From DAOUMF01 sp034408935 (GTDB taxonomy: Bacteria > Chloroflexota > Dehalococcoidia > SM23-28-2 > RBG-16-64-32), in contig DAOUMV010000014.1 of the NCBI GenBank assembly GCA_034408935.1, positions 98,064 to 162,063 of the forward strand: a stretch of 64,000 bases of DNA, in the 5' to 3' direction. Below the pieces are notes generated by a model. It saw only the letters and a program-made list of their open reading frames with translations, ran no database searches and was not told the origin of the DNA. The position numbers and the translations under genes are program-made. This document shows positions 7,793 to 16,415 of this stretch, piece after piece (within the stretch, counting starts at the first letter, position 1; each line of letters opens with the position of its first letter).

Positions 7793-7912
7793 GGTCGAGG
7801 CTGGGGCCTCGACCTACGAGAGGGGGGAGCGCGGCGCTCGGCAATGACTATTATGCACCGGCCGCGGCGGAGGAGGGGGCAAGCGATTGCGGGCGGGCAC
7901 GGAGGCCCGCCC
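7793..7912. repeat. Two REP-like palindromes between genes
   Basis: GGTCGAGGC-TGGG-GCCTCGACC (7793-7814) and GGGCGGGC-6-GCCCGCCC (7891-7912) are perfect hairpins in the spacer between the methyltransferase and acyl-CoA dehydrogenase genes. They look like members of dispersed intergenic palindrome families. Neither has a T-run, so they are not simple terminators. Confidence 0.6.
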
Positions 7913-7933
7913 CTACGTGGGGGGGGGTGGCCG

Positions 7934-9112
7934 CTAGCCCTTGGGGAGGCCGAGGCCTCTTATCGCAATGATAGCGCGCATGATCTCGCTGGTGCCGCCG
8001 GCGATGGTCTCGGCGACGGAGACCTGGCAGTAGCGCTCGATGCGGCCACGGAGGTAGGCGTACTTGCTGTGCGGGTGTAACTGGCCGTAGAGCCCGAGGA
8101 GATCCCAGCCCGTACGGGCGAGTCGCTGGCCGAGTTCGGAGGAGTAGAGCTTGGCGATGGACGCCTCGTAGTTCGGTATCTTGCCGGCCTGCTGGAGGGA
8201 GGCGACGTGGTAGGAGAGATAGCGGCCGACCTCGATCTCCAGGCTTGTGTCGGCCAAACGGTGTCGAATCTCGGGGCGGGCGTCGACGATGGAGCGATGG
8301 TCGGCGGCGAAGGCGACGAGGTCTTCGAGCCAGCGGCGGGCGCGGGCGGCGCCGGCGATGGAGGAGCGCTCGAAGTCGAGGGAGACGGCGAGCTGGTACC
8401 AGCCGTTGTTCTCCTGGCCGACGAGGTAGTTGGCGGGAATGCGCACGTCCTCGAAGAAGACATCGTTGAAGCCGTGCATGCCGGCCATGTTGACGAGGGG
8501 CAGAATGGTGATACCGGGGGAGTCCATCGGGACCATGAACATGCTGATGCCCTTGTGCTTGGGGGCGTCGGGGTCGGTGCGGGCGGCGATCCAGCCCCAG
8601 TCGGAGCGGTGGGCGCCGGTGGTCCAGGTCTTCTGGCCGGAGAGGACCCACTCGTCGCCGTCCTTGACGGCGCGAGTTTGGAGGGAGGCGAGGTCGGAGC
8701 CGGCGGCGGGTTCGGAGTAGAGGGTGCACCAGATCTCGTCGTGGCTGGCGATGGGAGGGAGGAAGCGCTTCTTCTGCTCGTCGGTGCCGTAGATCATGAG
8801 GGCGGGCCCAACCCAGGCGACGCCCATGCTGAAGCTGGCGGGGGCGCCAGCGTAGGCCATCTCCTCGTTGTAGATCATCTGCTGCATGACGGAGGCCTTG
8901 AGGCCGCCGTACTCCTCGGGCCAGGGGAGGGTGAGCCAGCGGCGCTGGGCGAGCTTCTTGGTGAACTGGCGGCTGAACTCGGACTGCTCCTCGACTCCCA
9001 TCTCGGTCTCGGTATCGAAATCGTCCTGCCAGCCGGGCTTCAGCTCCTTCTTGAGGAAGTCGCGCACCTCGGCGCGAAAGGCCTCCTCCTCGGGGGTGAA
9101 CCTGAACTCCAT
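7934..9112 (-). CDS. Acyl-CoA dehydrogenase
   Basis: A 392-residue FAD flavoprotein that would introduce a 2,3-double bond into an acyl-CoA and pass electrons to ETF (an etfBA pair lies at 42.9 kb). The helical N-domain begins MEFRFTPEEEAFRAEVRDFL. The middle beta-domain carries CTLYSEPAAGSDLASL and WVLSGQKTWTTGAH, the FAD/substrate signature. The C-domain ends with ETIAGGTSEIMRAIIA, the usual ACAD signature 2. Full length. It follows the DsbA-like gene by 13 bases on the same strand, so the two form an operon. Chain-length specificity cannot be read. Confidence 0.95.
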   Translation of the reverse strand: MEFRFTPEEEAFRAEVRDFLKKELKPGWQDDFDTETEMGVEEQSEFSRQFTKKLAQRRWLTLPWPEEYGGLKASVMQQMIYNEEMAYAGAPASFSMGVAWVGPALMIYGTDEQKKRFLPPIASHDEIWCTLYSEPAAGSDLASLQTRAVKDGDEWVLSGQKTWTTGAHRSDWGWIAARTDPDAPKHKGISMFMVPMDSPGITILPLVNMAGMHGFNDVFFEDVRIPANYLVGQENNGWYQLAVSLDFERSSIAGAARARRWLEDLVAFAADHRSIVDARPEIRHRLADTSLEIEVGRYLSYHVASLQQAGKIPNYEASIAKLYSSELGQRLARTGWDLLGLYGQLHPHSKYAYLRGRIERYCQVSVAETIAGGTSEIMRAIIAIRGLGLPKG

Positions 9113-9125
9113 CGCTCCTCCTATG

Positions 9126-9830
9126 TCATCCGTCCGCCTTGGTCTGCCTGCGCTGCATGCGACGGGCGATATCTGCGAAGACGTTGTAGTCCTGGGCCCC
9201 CACCAGGGTGAACCTCTCGTCGAAGATGAAGGTGGGGACGCCGCCGAGGCCGGCCTCGCGGGCCCAGGCGATCTGCTCCTCTACGCGCTGGGCGTATCGC
9301 CCGTCGGCCAGGGCCGCCCGCAGTTCGTCGCCGTCCAGGCCGCAGTCGTGGGCGAGGCGGCAAAGGACGTCTGTGTCACCGATGTTCTCGCCTCGCTCCC
9401 AGTAGGCGGCGAACACGGCGCGGTGGAACTGGCGCAGGCGGCCACCGTCCTTGGCGAACTCGGTGGCCTCATGGGCCTTGCGGGTGTTGGCCACGACGGG
9501 CGGGGCGATCATCTCGATGCCGGACTGGCGGGCCATCTCGCGCAGCCTGTCGATGTAGCCTGGGGGGTAGCGGCTGCCACGGTACACCTGGTCGCGAGGC
9601 AGGCCCTCGGGCGGGATGCCGGGCCGCAGGTCGTAGGCCCAGGCGTCGAACTCAACGTCGAACTCCTCGCACAGCCGCTCGACCCGCACGAGGCCGATGA
9701 AGCACCACGGTCAGATGTAGTCGGAGACGACGCGCAGGCGGAGAGGCGGGGCCTCGCGACTGCCAGGCTTCACACCAGCATGGCGCTCGACGTCGGGGTT
9801 GCCGTCGTATCCTATGACCCAGGATTCCAT
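9126..9830 (-). CDS. DsbA/FrnE-family thiol oxidoreductase, probable selenoprotein (UPWC active site)
   Basis: Read through an in-frame TGA at 9711-9713, the frame encodes 234 residues. The sequence around the codon is RVVSDYI-(TGA)-PWCFIG, where homologs of the FrnE/2-hydroxychromene-2-carboxylate isomerase clade have CPWC. Thus the TGA takes the exact place of the first active-site cysteine (residue 40). Downstream, the DsbA helical insertion and the cis-Pro loop GLGGVPTFIFDERF continue uninterrupted to the normal end. A SECIS-like hairpin follows the TGA. A conventional caller would start at GTG 9689 and lose the active site. The ATG at 9830 has no clear Shine-Dalgarno; TATAAT at 9845-9850 suggests a very short leader. 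No sel genes are in the window. Confidence 0.75.
9673..9695 (-). promoter_or_regulatory. Candidate bacterial SECIS hairpin
   Basis: Starting 16 bases after the TGA, GGC-CTCG / CGAG-CG-GCT can pair around the 7-base loop TGCGGGT, which contains Gs. Spacing and loop size fall in the range known for bacterial SECIS elements. The pairing was made by eye, and the two-base bulge near the base weakens it. Confidence 0.5.
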
Positions 9831-9918
9831 GACTTGCGTGGGGGATTATAGCACCTTGGCGGCGGTTCCCGTGAACGCTATGCCGCAGGCGCTGTGCCGT
9901 CCTGGAAGGCAAGACTGA

Positions 9919-9978
9919 CCCCAGCTTGAAAGCTGGGGCATCAAATCAGCGTGCGATGCCCCCGCCTTCAGGCGGGGG
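9919..9978. repeat. Inverted pair of REP-like palindromes (BIME-like)
   Basis: Two perfect 8-bp hairpins, CCCCAGCT-TGAA-AGCTGGGG (9919-9938) and CCCCCGCC-TTCA-GGCGGGGG (9959-9978), lie 20 bases apart in opposite orientation. The flanks GGGGCATC and GATGCCCC pair as well, so the whole can fold as one cruciform. Each unit reads GATGCCCC-x-GC-TTCA-GC-x-GGGG on one strand. No transposase is adjacent. Confidence 0.7.
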
Positions 9979-10063
9979 ATGAGACCCGGTGGCGCGGCTC
10001 CCACATCCACAGCCAGCCACCAAGATCGATGGCAGCCGGGTGGCGCAGTAGGGGACTCGGCCC

Positions 10064-11707
10064 CTAGCGGCTGGCCTGCCAGGGGTCCCAGTCCGGCCCA
10101 CCGCCGGTGAGCTTGGCGGGGTCGCCGAAGACACGGCCCGCCACAACTTCCGAGTTGAGGTCGCGGCCGAGGATGGCGCTGGCGCAGCCCACGCCGCCTC
10201 GCATGACGCCGCCTATCCCGTGTGCGAAGACGGTGCTGGCACCCGCCAGGAACAGCCCTTCGATCTCCGTCTCGGGCGACGGTCGATTGGGACCGAACTG
10301 GTCAGTGGAGAGCTCGATGCCGTATGAAGTGCCGCCGGTGGACAAGGTGAAGTGCTCCTGGCTGATGGGCGTGGCTGCCTCCTTCCAGACGATGTGCTCC
10401 TTGATGCCGGGGATGATCTGCTCGGCACCCTCCACCATGGCGTCGGTAAGGCTCTGCTTCAACGACTGGTAGGTGGGGTTGCGGTGGTACTTTTCGCCGG
10501 ATGCCGGGCCCTTGTCGATGCCCCACAGGGAGTAGTCGGCGGGCACGAGCGTCATGATCTGAACGCTGGAGTGGCCCTTGGGAGCGATGGTCTCCGTGTG
10601 CGGATCCTTGACGGAGGCCACCGTGATGAACAAGCCCAGTTCGGAGGGCACCTTCCCCTGGTAGCAGTCCTGGTACGGCCCCTCCGCATCGAATGAAGTG
10701 TAGTAGAAGTAGTTGGTGTTGGGCATGCGCTCGCGCAGGTCCATGTCCAGCCCCAGGTAGACGCAGAAGAGGGGCAAAGCCATGCGGTACTGCTTAACGC
10801 GGGCGACCGTCTGCGGTGAGAGGTGTTCCTCGCCCACCATCTCGAGGAAGGTCCGCTTGAGGTCGGCGTTGGAGACGACGACCGGCGCGCGGATCTCCTC
10901 GCCTGAAGCGAGGCGCACGCCTACGGCTTTGCCATCCTCGACGAGGATGCGCTTCACGCCGGCGCGGGTCCGCACTTCGCCACCGTGGGAGCGCACGACA
11001 TCCACCAGGTGGGCCGGCAGCACCTGCCCGCCCCCCTTGGGGTAGAACGCGCCCTTCAGGTAGTGCCCTATCAGCGCTGCGTGCAGGATCACGGGCACCC
11101 GCGAAGGAGGCAGAGCGTACGTGCCGGACTCGGCGACCAGGATGGCCCTCGCCTTCTGACCGACGCCACAATCGTCGAACAGCTCGCTCAGGGGCCGCAT
11201 TCCCCACTTCATGAAGTTGGGCGCTTCCTGCATCAGGCGGGGGACATCTTCCGGCTTGACGGGCAGCTCCATCTTGGCGAATTCGGCGAGAACGCCCTGC
11301 AGCACGTCCAGGTAGCTATGCAGTGCGGTCTCATCGTCGGGGAAGGTTGCCACCAGGCGGTCACGATAGCGATCCCAGCCCTTGGGCACGCGAAACGTGA
11401 TGCCGGGGAACATGAGCGTATCGAACCCGTCGGGGTCCATCTCCAGAAACTCGATCTTCCCCTCCAGGCCAACGCCGCGCAGGATGGTAGGGATCGAGCC
11501 GTCCGGCCCGCAGTCACCCAGGTAGTGCACCCCCACGTCGAACTCGAACATCTGCTTGCGGCGGAAGACGTGAGCGTTGCCACCGGCAACGTAGTGCTTC
11601 TCCAGGACCAGTGTACGCAGGCCGTTGGTGGCCAGGTAGGCGGCGGTGGTGAGCCCGCCCAGGCCGGAGCCGACTACGATGGCGTCCCAATCGCTTTGGG
11701 CTGACAT
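10064..11707 (-). CDS. FAD-dependent carotenoid-desaturase/retinol-saturase-like oxidoreductase
   Basis: A 547-residue flavoprotein of the phytoene desaturase/retinol saturase superfamily. The N-terminal Rossmann motif is VVGSGLGGLTTAAYLA with the ribose-binding acidic end VLEKHYVAGG. The C-terminal FAD signature is GLFLAGASTVFAHGIGGVMRGG. The middle, with GVHYLGDCG and KRTFLEMVGEEHL, fits the long-chain isoprenoid or lipid substrate cavity. ATG 11707 is preferred to ATG 11719 because GGAG sits six bases before it. No other carotenoid gene is nearby, so the substrate is open; a general lipid (de)saturase is equally possible. Confidence 0.85.
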   Translation of the reverse strand: MSAQSDWDAIVVGSGLGGLTTAAYLATNGLRTLVLEKHYVAGGNAHVFRRKQMFEFDVGVHYLGDCGPDGSIPTILRGVGLEGKIEFLEMDPDGFDTLMFPGITFRVPKGWDRYRDRLVATFPDDETALHSYLDVLQGVLAEFAKMELPVKPEDVPRLMQEAPNFMKWGMRPLSELFDDCGVGQKARAILVAESGTYALPPSRVPVILHAALIGHYLKGAFYPKGGGQVLPAHLVDVVRSHGGEVRTRAGVKRILVEDGKAVGVRLASGEEIRAPVVVSNADLKRTFLEMVGEEHLSPQTVARVKQYRMALPLFCVYLGLDMDLRERMPNTNYFYYTSFDAEGPYQDCYQGKVPSELGLFITVASVKDPHTETIAPKGHSSVQIMTLVPADYSLWGIDKGPASGEKYHRNPTYQSLKQSLTDAMVEGAEQIIPGIKEHIVWKEAATPISQEHFTLSTGGTSYGIELSTDQFGPNRPSPETEIEGLFLAGASTVFAHGIGGVMRGGVGCASAILGRDLNSEVVAGRVFGDPAKLTGGGPDWDPWQASR

Positions 11708-11816
11708 AACATTCTCCATCCCAAGACGGCCCGCTCAGCAACTCTGTGGCGACGACCGCAAAGATAGCATCGCTCCGAGGGGGCGTCAACGGCCGCTATC
11801 GAGAGGGCCGTTCTTC

Positions 11817-11834
11817 GCCTGAAGGCTGGGGCAT
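11817..11834. repeat. Partial copy of the 9.9-kb REP unit
   Basis: GCC-TGAA-GGC followed by TGGGGCAT matches the REP half-unit at 9927-9941 and is its degenerate relative. It lies in the spacer before the second acyl-CoA dehydrogenase. Confidence 0.45.
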
Positions 11835-11950
11835 GGTTGGTTGCGAGGCCACACGCTTTGGGGTAGGCTGCTATTCGAGAACGGCACGAATCATCGCAAC
11901 ATCGCCAACGTGGGAGATCCTGGGCTGGCGTCCTACAGAATGGAGTGACC

Positions 11951-13111
11951 ATGGACTTCGAGCTTTCTGACGCTCACAAGCTGATCCGCGACACGGCCCG
12001 CCGGGTGGCCCGCGAGAAGATAGCGCCGCGCGCTGCCGAGCTGGACGAGACGGGCGAGTACCCTGACGACATCTTCGCTATCTTCAGGGATCTCGGCCTG
12101 CTGGGGCTGACGATCCCCACGGAGTACGGGGGGTCCGGGGCCGGGTTCCTGGCCCTAGCGCTGGCCGTGGAGGAGGTGGCCAAGCACTGCAACTCCTCGT
12201 CCCTCATCCTTGTGCTCTCGGGCCTGTCGACGCAGCCGATCAACGTGGGCGGGTCGGAGGAGCAGAAGCGGCAGTGGCTGCCGCGCTCTGCCGCGGGCGA
12301 GATCAAGGGCGCCTTCTGCCTCACGGAGCCGAACGCCGGCTCCGACGTCGCCGCCCTAGAGTCGCGCGCGGTCAGGGACGGCGACGACTACATCATCGAT
12401 GGCGAGAAGATGTTCATCTCCGGCGGCTCCGTGGCGGACTTCGTATGCTACTTCGCCAAGACGGGGGACGACGGGGCGCGCGCCCTCTCCGGTTTCATCG
12501 TGCCCACGGACTCTCCCGGGTATTCGGTGCCGCGCACGGACCACAAGATGGGGATGAGGGGCGTGCCCACTGCCAACATCGTGCTCCAGTCGTGCCGTGT
12601 GTCAGCGGCGAACCGGCTAGGCGAGGAGGGCGGCGCCTTCCGCACGGTGATGTACACCCTAAACAGCCTGCGCCCGGTCGTGGGGGCCCGCGGCCTGGGG
12701 GTGGCCCAGGGAGCGATCGCCTACGCCCTGGACTACGCCCGCGAGCGTAAGACCTTTGGCAAAGCGCTGGTGGAGCACCAGGCGATCCAGACGATGCTGG
12801 CGGACGCAGCGATCCAGATCGAGGCGTCCCGCCACCTGATCTACCACGCCGCCTCGCTGGTGGACGAAGGGAAGTACGACCGCGAGCACGCGCCGTACCT
12901 GTCGATCGCGAAGACGTTCTCCACGGAGATGGCCAACCGAGTGGTGTCGGACGCGATCCAGATCCTGGGGGCGCAAGGGTACATGAAGGAGCACCCGCTG
13001 GAGCGACACTACCGGGACGCCCGTCAGCTCACGATCGTGGAGGGGACGTCGCAGATCCAGCGGATGGTGATAGCGCGGGCGCTGGTGCAGGGGGATATCA
13101 GCTACTGGTAG
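11951..13111 (+). CDS. Acyl-CoA dehydrogenase (short-chain/butyryl-CoA dehydrogenase-like)
   Basis: A 386-residue ACAD. N-domain MDFELSDAHKLIRDTARRVA; beta-domain AFCLTEPNAGSDVAALESRA and IDGEKMFISGG; C-domain with QAIQTMLADAAIQIEA and the terminal GAQGYMKEHPLERHYRDARQ and IVEGTSQIQRMVIAR. Conservation of GYMKEHPLERHYRDAR-type residues places it near the short-chain and isovaleryl/glutaryl clades. ATG 11951 is chosen because GGAG precedes it by five bases; GTG 11945 lies in frame upstream. It converges on the MFS gene with one base between stops. It is only distantly related to the ACAD at 7.9 kb. Confidence 0.95.
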   Translation: MDFELSDAHKLIRDTARRVAREKIAPRAAELDETGEYPDDIFAIFRDLGLLGLTIPTEYGGSGAGFLALALAVEEVAKHCNSSSLILVLSGLSTQPINVGGSEEQKRQWLPRSAAGEIKGAFCLTEPNAGSDVAALESRAVRDGDDYIIDGEKMFISGGSVADFVCYFAKTGDDGARALSGFIVPTDSPGYSVPRTDHKMGMRGVPTANIVLQSCRVSAANRLGEEGGAFRTVMYTLNSLRPVVGARGLGVAQGAIAYALDYARERKTFGKALVEHQAIQTMLADAAIQIEASRHLIYHAASLVDEGKYDREHAPYLSIAKTFSTEMANRVVSDAIQILGAQGYMKEHPLERHYRDARQLTIVEGTSQIQRMVIARALVQGDISYW

Positions 13112-13112
13112 G

Positions 13113-14444
13113 CTAGCCCGCCTGGGCGGGCTGAACCCGCGGCGGTGGGCCGAAGCGTCGCGACAAGGTGAGGTAGACGCCCGCAACCAAGGCGATCACG
13201 GCGGCCACGAGGAGCACCTCTCGGACACCGACGAGCTCCGCCACAGCGCCGATAGCGAACAGGGGCAGGAGCGAAAGGGCATCGGAGAGGGCGGTCTGGG
13301 TGGCGAAGACGCGGGCCTGCTTTCCCTCCGGCGCCTCCTGATTGAGGACGGCCTTTCCAGCCACGGAGACCGCCGTGGCGGCGAAGCCCACGGGGATGGC
13401 GAGGATCATGGCCATGGTGACAACGGAGATGGAGGAGACGCCGACCTCCTGCTCCACGAAGGCGAACCCCAACTGCATGTTCTCCACGATGAAGTCCCGC
13501 ACGAGGACAACGAGGCCGAGGGCCACGATACCGAGGATGTAGAGGACAAAACCGGCGGCGGCAACCCTAACCGCGCCAAGCCAGCGCACGAGCGGGGGGG
13601 TGAGCAGCAGGGCAAGCAGGGCCCCGATGGCAGCGGGTGCCACCACGAAGATCGTGTTCTCCGTGTCGATGTCGAGCACGTCCCTGGTGTAGCGGGGGGC
13701 GAGCACGGCGACGGCCTTGGCGAGAGTCCACACGACGGTTAGATAGACGAGCGCCAAGAACGCCGGCCGGCTGGAGCGGAGGACGTTCCAACCGGCCGCG
13801 AGGCCATCAAGCATGGCGCCCAGGGAGCGGGTCTCCTGAAATCCCTCATCGCTGGACCTAGCCGGCAGTCCCCTGACCGTCCAGGCGATGACGACCGCCC
13901 CCGCATACACGGCCACTGCCACCGAGAGAGAGACCTCCACGTCGAACAGTTTCAGGATGAGCGGGGCCATGATGACCGCTCCCACCCCCTGCCCCACCAT
14001 CGTCGCCAACTGCAGCCAGGAGTTGCCGCTCGCCAGTTGGTTCGGTCGCACGAGGTCACGCAGGGCGGACGCCTCAGCGGGGCCAACCAACTGGCTGACG
14101 GTGGAGAACGCCAGCACCAGCAGGTAGATAGTCCACAGGTCGTCAACGCTGCCGATCATCGCCACCACCAGCAGGGCCCGCAGGGCGTGTCCCACGACAA
14201 GAAGGGCTCGCCTGGGCAGGATGTCGGCCAAACTCCCCACGGGAATGCCGAGCACGATGGAGGGGAGAATCAAAGCGGTGATGAGAATCGTGCTCTGCAC
14301 GCTGGAGTCCGTCTCGTTGACCACCAAGATGAGGAGGGTGTAGAGGACGGCGTTCTGGGCGACGTGACTGACCGCGCGCGACTCCAGCAGGCGGCGGAAA
14401 CGGTCGTTGGTCAGTAGGCGAACGTCTTCAGGCTGTACGGCCAT
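13113..14444 (-). CDS. MFS transporter (MFS_3/enterobactin-exporter-like)
   Basis: A membrane protein of about 443 residues with 12 probable helices, including the loop-2 segment GSLADILPRRALL (the MFS motif A position) and a second half ending in IGAVAELVGVREVLLVAAVIAL. It is a paralog of the MFS gene at 54.2 kb: both start with a short tail, then AQNA-(I/V)-L-(F/Y)-TLLIL. Alignment to that paralog favours ATG 14444; a GTG at 14486 would overlap the ArsB/NhaD gene by 25 bases. Substrate unknown. It forms the end of a CBS - ArsB/NhaD - MFS run. Confidence 0.85.
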   Translation of the reverse strand: MAVQPEDVRLLTNDRFRRLLESRAVSHVAQNAVLYTLLILVVNETDSSVQSTILITALILPSIVLGIPVGSLADILPRRALLVVGHALRALLVVAMIGSVDDLWTIYLLVLAFSTVSQLVGPAEASALRDLVRPNQLASGNSWLQLATMVGQGVGAVIMAPLILKLFDVEVSLSVAVAVYAGAVVIAWTVRGLPARSSDEGFQETRSLGAMLDGLAAGWNVLRSSRPAFLALVYLTVVWTLAKAVAVLAPRYTRDVLDIDTENTIFVVAPAAIGALLALLLTPPLVRWLGAVRVAAAGFVLYILGIVALGLVVLVRDFIVENMQLGFAFVEQEVGVSSISVVTMAMILAIPVGFAATAVSVAGKAVLNQEAPEGKQARVFATQTALSDALSLLPLFAIGAVAELVGVREVLLVAAVIALVAGVYLTLSRRFGPPPRVQPAQAG

Positions 14445-14461
14445 CGCGGGTGCCGAAGGGT

Positions 14462-15745
14462 CTAGAACGCCAGATACCGCAGCCACAGGTATAGCGCGGC
14501 TATGGCGATGGAGGCCAGGGTGGCAAAGACCCCATACCTTAGAAACGCAAAGAAGCTGATCTTGTAGCCAGCCCGTTCGGCCATGTTCACGACGTACACG
14601 TTGGCCGAGGCGGCGACGACGGTCAAGTTACCGCCCAAGTCAGCACCCAAAGCCAGCGCCCACCACAGCGGATTCGCCGATCCCTTTGGTGCGTCCACGT
14701 CCTGCCCGATCTGCTCCACCACGGGTATCATGGCGGCCGCATAGGGTATGTTGTCCACTATCCCGGACAGCAGGGCACTGGGCCACAGGACGAGCATCGT
14801 AGCCGCCGTCAGGTTGCCCCCGCTGGCGTCGGCCAAGCGATGGCCGATGCGCTCCAGGAGGCCAGCGTGCTCCACACCTCCCACCACCATGAACAGCCCC
14901 ACGAAGAAGAATATCGTCTGCCACTCTATCTCCCGCAGCACTTCGTGAGGTTTCTGCCGACCGGCAATGATTAGGACTGTAGCCCCCGCTAGAGCCACTG
15001 TGGCCACCTCATAGTCAGTGGCGCCAGCGACGATGAAGCCGACGATGGTGCCTGCCAACACCAACACGGAGACGCGCAGGAGGGGCATGTTCTCAAGAAG
15101 CTCCCTCTCGTCGAGAGCCATGATCCGCTGTCGCACCTCGGGGGTCGTTTGCAGGTCCCTGCGAAAATGGATGTAGAAGGCGGCGAGGACGAGAGACAGG
15201 ATGAGGAGGATGGGGGGAGCCTGATGAACGAGGAAGTCCAGAAAGCTGAGGTCCGCCGCGCTGCCGATAAGGACGTTGGGCGGGTCGCCGATGAGCGTGG
15301 CTGTGCCGCCGATGTTGGAGGCGATGATCTCGGAGACGAGGAACGGCACTGGGTTGAGCTCCATCTCCCTGGCCACGAAGAGGGTGAGCGGGACCATGAG
15401 AACGACCGTCGTAACGTTGTCCAAGGCCGCCGACGCTACCGCGGTAATGAGGGAAAGCAGTACGAGAATGACCGTCGCGTTTCCCCGGGCCAGCTTGGCT
15501 GCGCGGATGGCCAGCCACTGGAAGGCTCCCGTCTGCCCGGTGATGTTGGCGATGACCATCATCCCCACCAGAAGGAAGATGACGTTGAAGTCGATGGCGT
15601 GAAACGCCTCCTCCTGGTCGATGATGCGAAATAGAATGACGGCAACGCCGCCGGCCAGGGCGGCTGCAGTCTTGTGTATCCTTTCCGAGACGATTACGAG
15701 ATAGGTCAGCCCGAAGATCAGGCTGGCCAGCGTGAGTTCGCCCAA
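14462..15745 (-). CDS. ArsB/NhaD-type ion transporter (SLC13-like permease)
   Basis: A 427-residue polytopic membrane protein of the ion-transporter superfamily that holds ArsB, NhaD and the pink-eyed-dilution P protein. Diagnostic stretches are NVIFLLVGMMVIANITGQTG, DNVTTVVLMVPLTLF, NIGGTATLIGDPPNVLIG (the first discontinuous-helix hairpin) and, in the second repeat, GIVDNIPYAAAMIPVV and DLGGNLTVVAASANV. The P-protein-like GDPPN loop points to sodium- or anion-coupled transport rather than arsenite specifically, and no ars genes are near. It starts 36 bases after the CBS gene. Confidence 0.88.
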   Translation of the reverse strand: MGELTLASLIFGLTYLVIVSERIHKTAAALAGGVAVILFRIIDQEEAFHAIDFNVIFLLVGMMVIANITGQTGAFQWLAIRAAKLARGNATVILVLLSLITAVASAALDNVTTVVLMVPLTLFVAREMELNPVPFLVSEIIASNIGGTATLIGDPPNVLIGSAADLSFLDFLVHQAPPILLILSLVLAAFYIHFRRDLQTTPEVRQRIMALDERELLENMPLLRVSVLVLAGTIVGFIVAGATDYEVATVALAGATVLIIAGRQKPHEVLREIEWQTIFFFVGLFMVVGGVEHAGLLERIGHRLADASGGNLTAATMLVLWPSALLSGIVDNIPYAAAMIPVVEQIGQDVDAPKGSANPLWWALALGADLGGNLTVVAASANVYVVNMAERAGYKISFFAFLRYGVFATLASIAIAALYLWLRYLAF

Positions 15746-15781
15746 TTATCAGCCCCTTGCTCGGCTCCCCACAAGGCCTAG

Positions 15782-16297
15782 CTAGCGCCTACTCTTCCCG
15801 CGTTTCTTGAGCCACAGTCGCACCAACTGGGCACGGTCCAGGTAGCCCGCCACTCGCAGTTGTTCATCCACGATGGGGAGCCCCTCGAGCTTGCGCTCGT
15901 GCATGCGGGCGAAGGCTTCACGCACCGTGTCGTCCATCGTGACGTAGGCCGGCTCCTCCATGAGTTCGCCGGCAGTCCGAGCGCGGATGATTCGGCCGAA
16001 CTCCTCGACGTCCTCGATCTCCCGCAAGCCCACCAGGAACTCCTCCGGCGCTACCTCCAGGAACAACTCGTCGACCAGAAGGCGCATGGGTATGACCCCC
16101 ACCAAGCGATCCTGCTCGTCCACGACGGCCACAGTGTGGACGCCGGGGCTGCCAGTAAGGCTCTCGATGACCGCCACCAGATCGTCGCCTGGAGAGGCTA
16201 CGCAGCCCTTGCTCCCCACCCTTTCCAGGGCCTCTCGTACCAGGGTGTGCTTTGTTGTCTGTGCGTCTTCCGCAGGGAGATGGTCTTCACTGGCCAT
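15782..16297 (-). CDS. CBS-domain pair protein
   Basis: A 171-residue protein. Two CBS repeats lie at about 30-95 (GVHTVAVVDEQDRLVGVIPMRLL) and 110-165 (LMEEPAYVTMDDTVREAFARM, LPIVDEQLRVAGYLDRAQL). The middle linker VAPEEFLVGLREIEDVEEFG resembles the MgtE N-domain/CBS border, but there is no transport domain. The start ATG 16297 follows AGGAG by eight bases; the longer upstream frame is non-coding. It probably senses adenine nucleotides and, by position, may regulate the ArsB/NhaD transporter that follows. It is divergent from the PBP gene. Confidence 0.85.
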   Translation of the reverse strand: MASEDHLPAEDAQTTKHTLVREALERVGSKGCVASPGDDLVAVIESLTGSPGVHTVAVVDEQDRLVGVIPMRLLVDELFLEVAPEEFLVGLREIEDVEEFGRIIRARTAGELMEEPAYVTMDDTVREAFARMHERKLEGLPIVDEQLRVAGYLDRAQLVRLWLKKRGKSRR

Positions 16298-16415
16298 GGC
16301 GCTCTCCTCCCGGTTTTGCCCCGCTAATCCTACCTGTCCCCCCAGTTTGAGGCAAACTTGCGAACCGTAGTGATACCCCTTAGACGTTCTACTGTTAGAA
16401 TGGAGTCTGGCCGTC

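Noticed and set aside
9126..9689. Gene call starting at GTG 9689 for the DsbA-like protein
   Set aside because: It would lack the CxxC motif and the first beta strand, while the same frame upstream of the TGA encodes precisely those parts.
9919..9978. Ends of an IS200/IS605 element
   Set aside because: The hairpins look similar to IS605 ends, but no tnpA or tnpB frame lies between or beside them; a REP pair explains them better.
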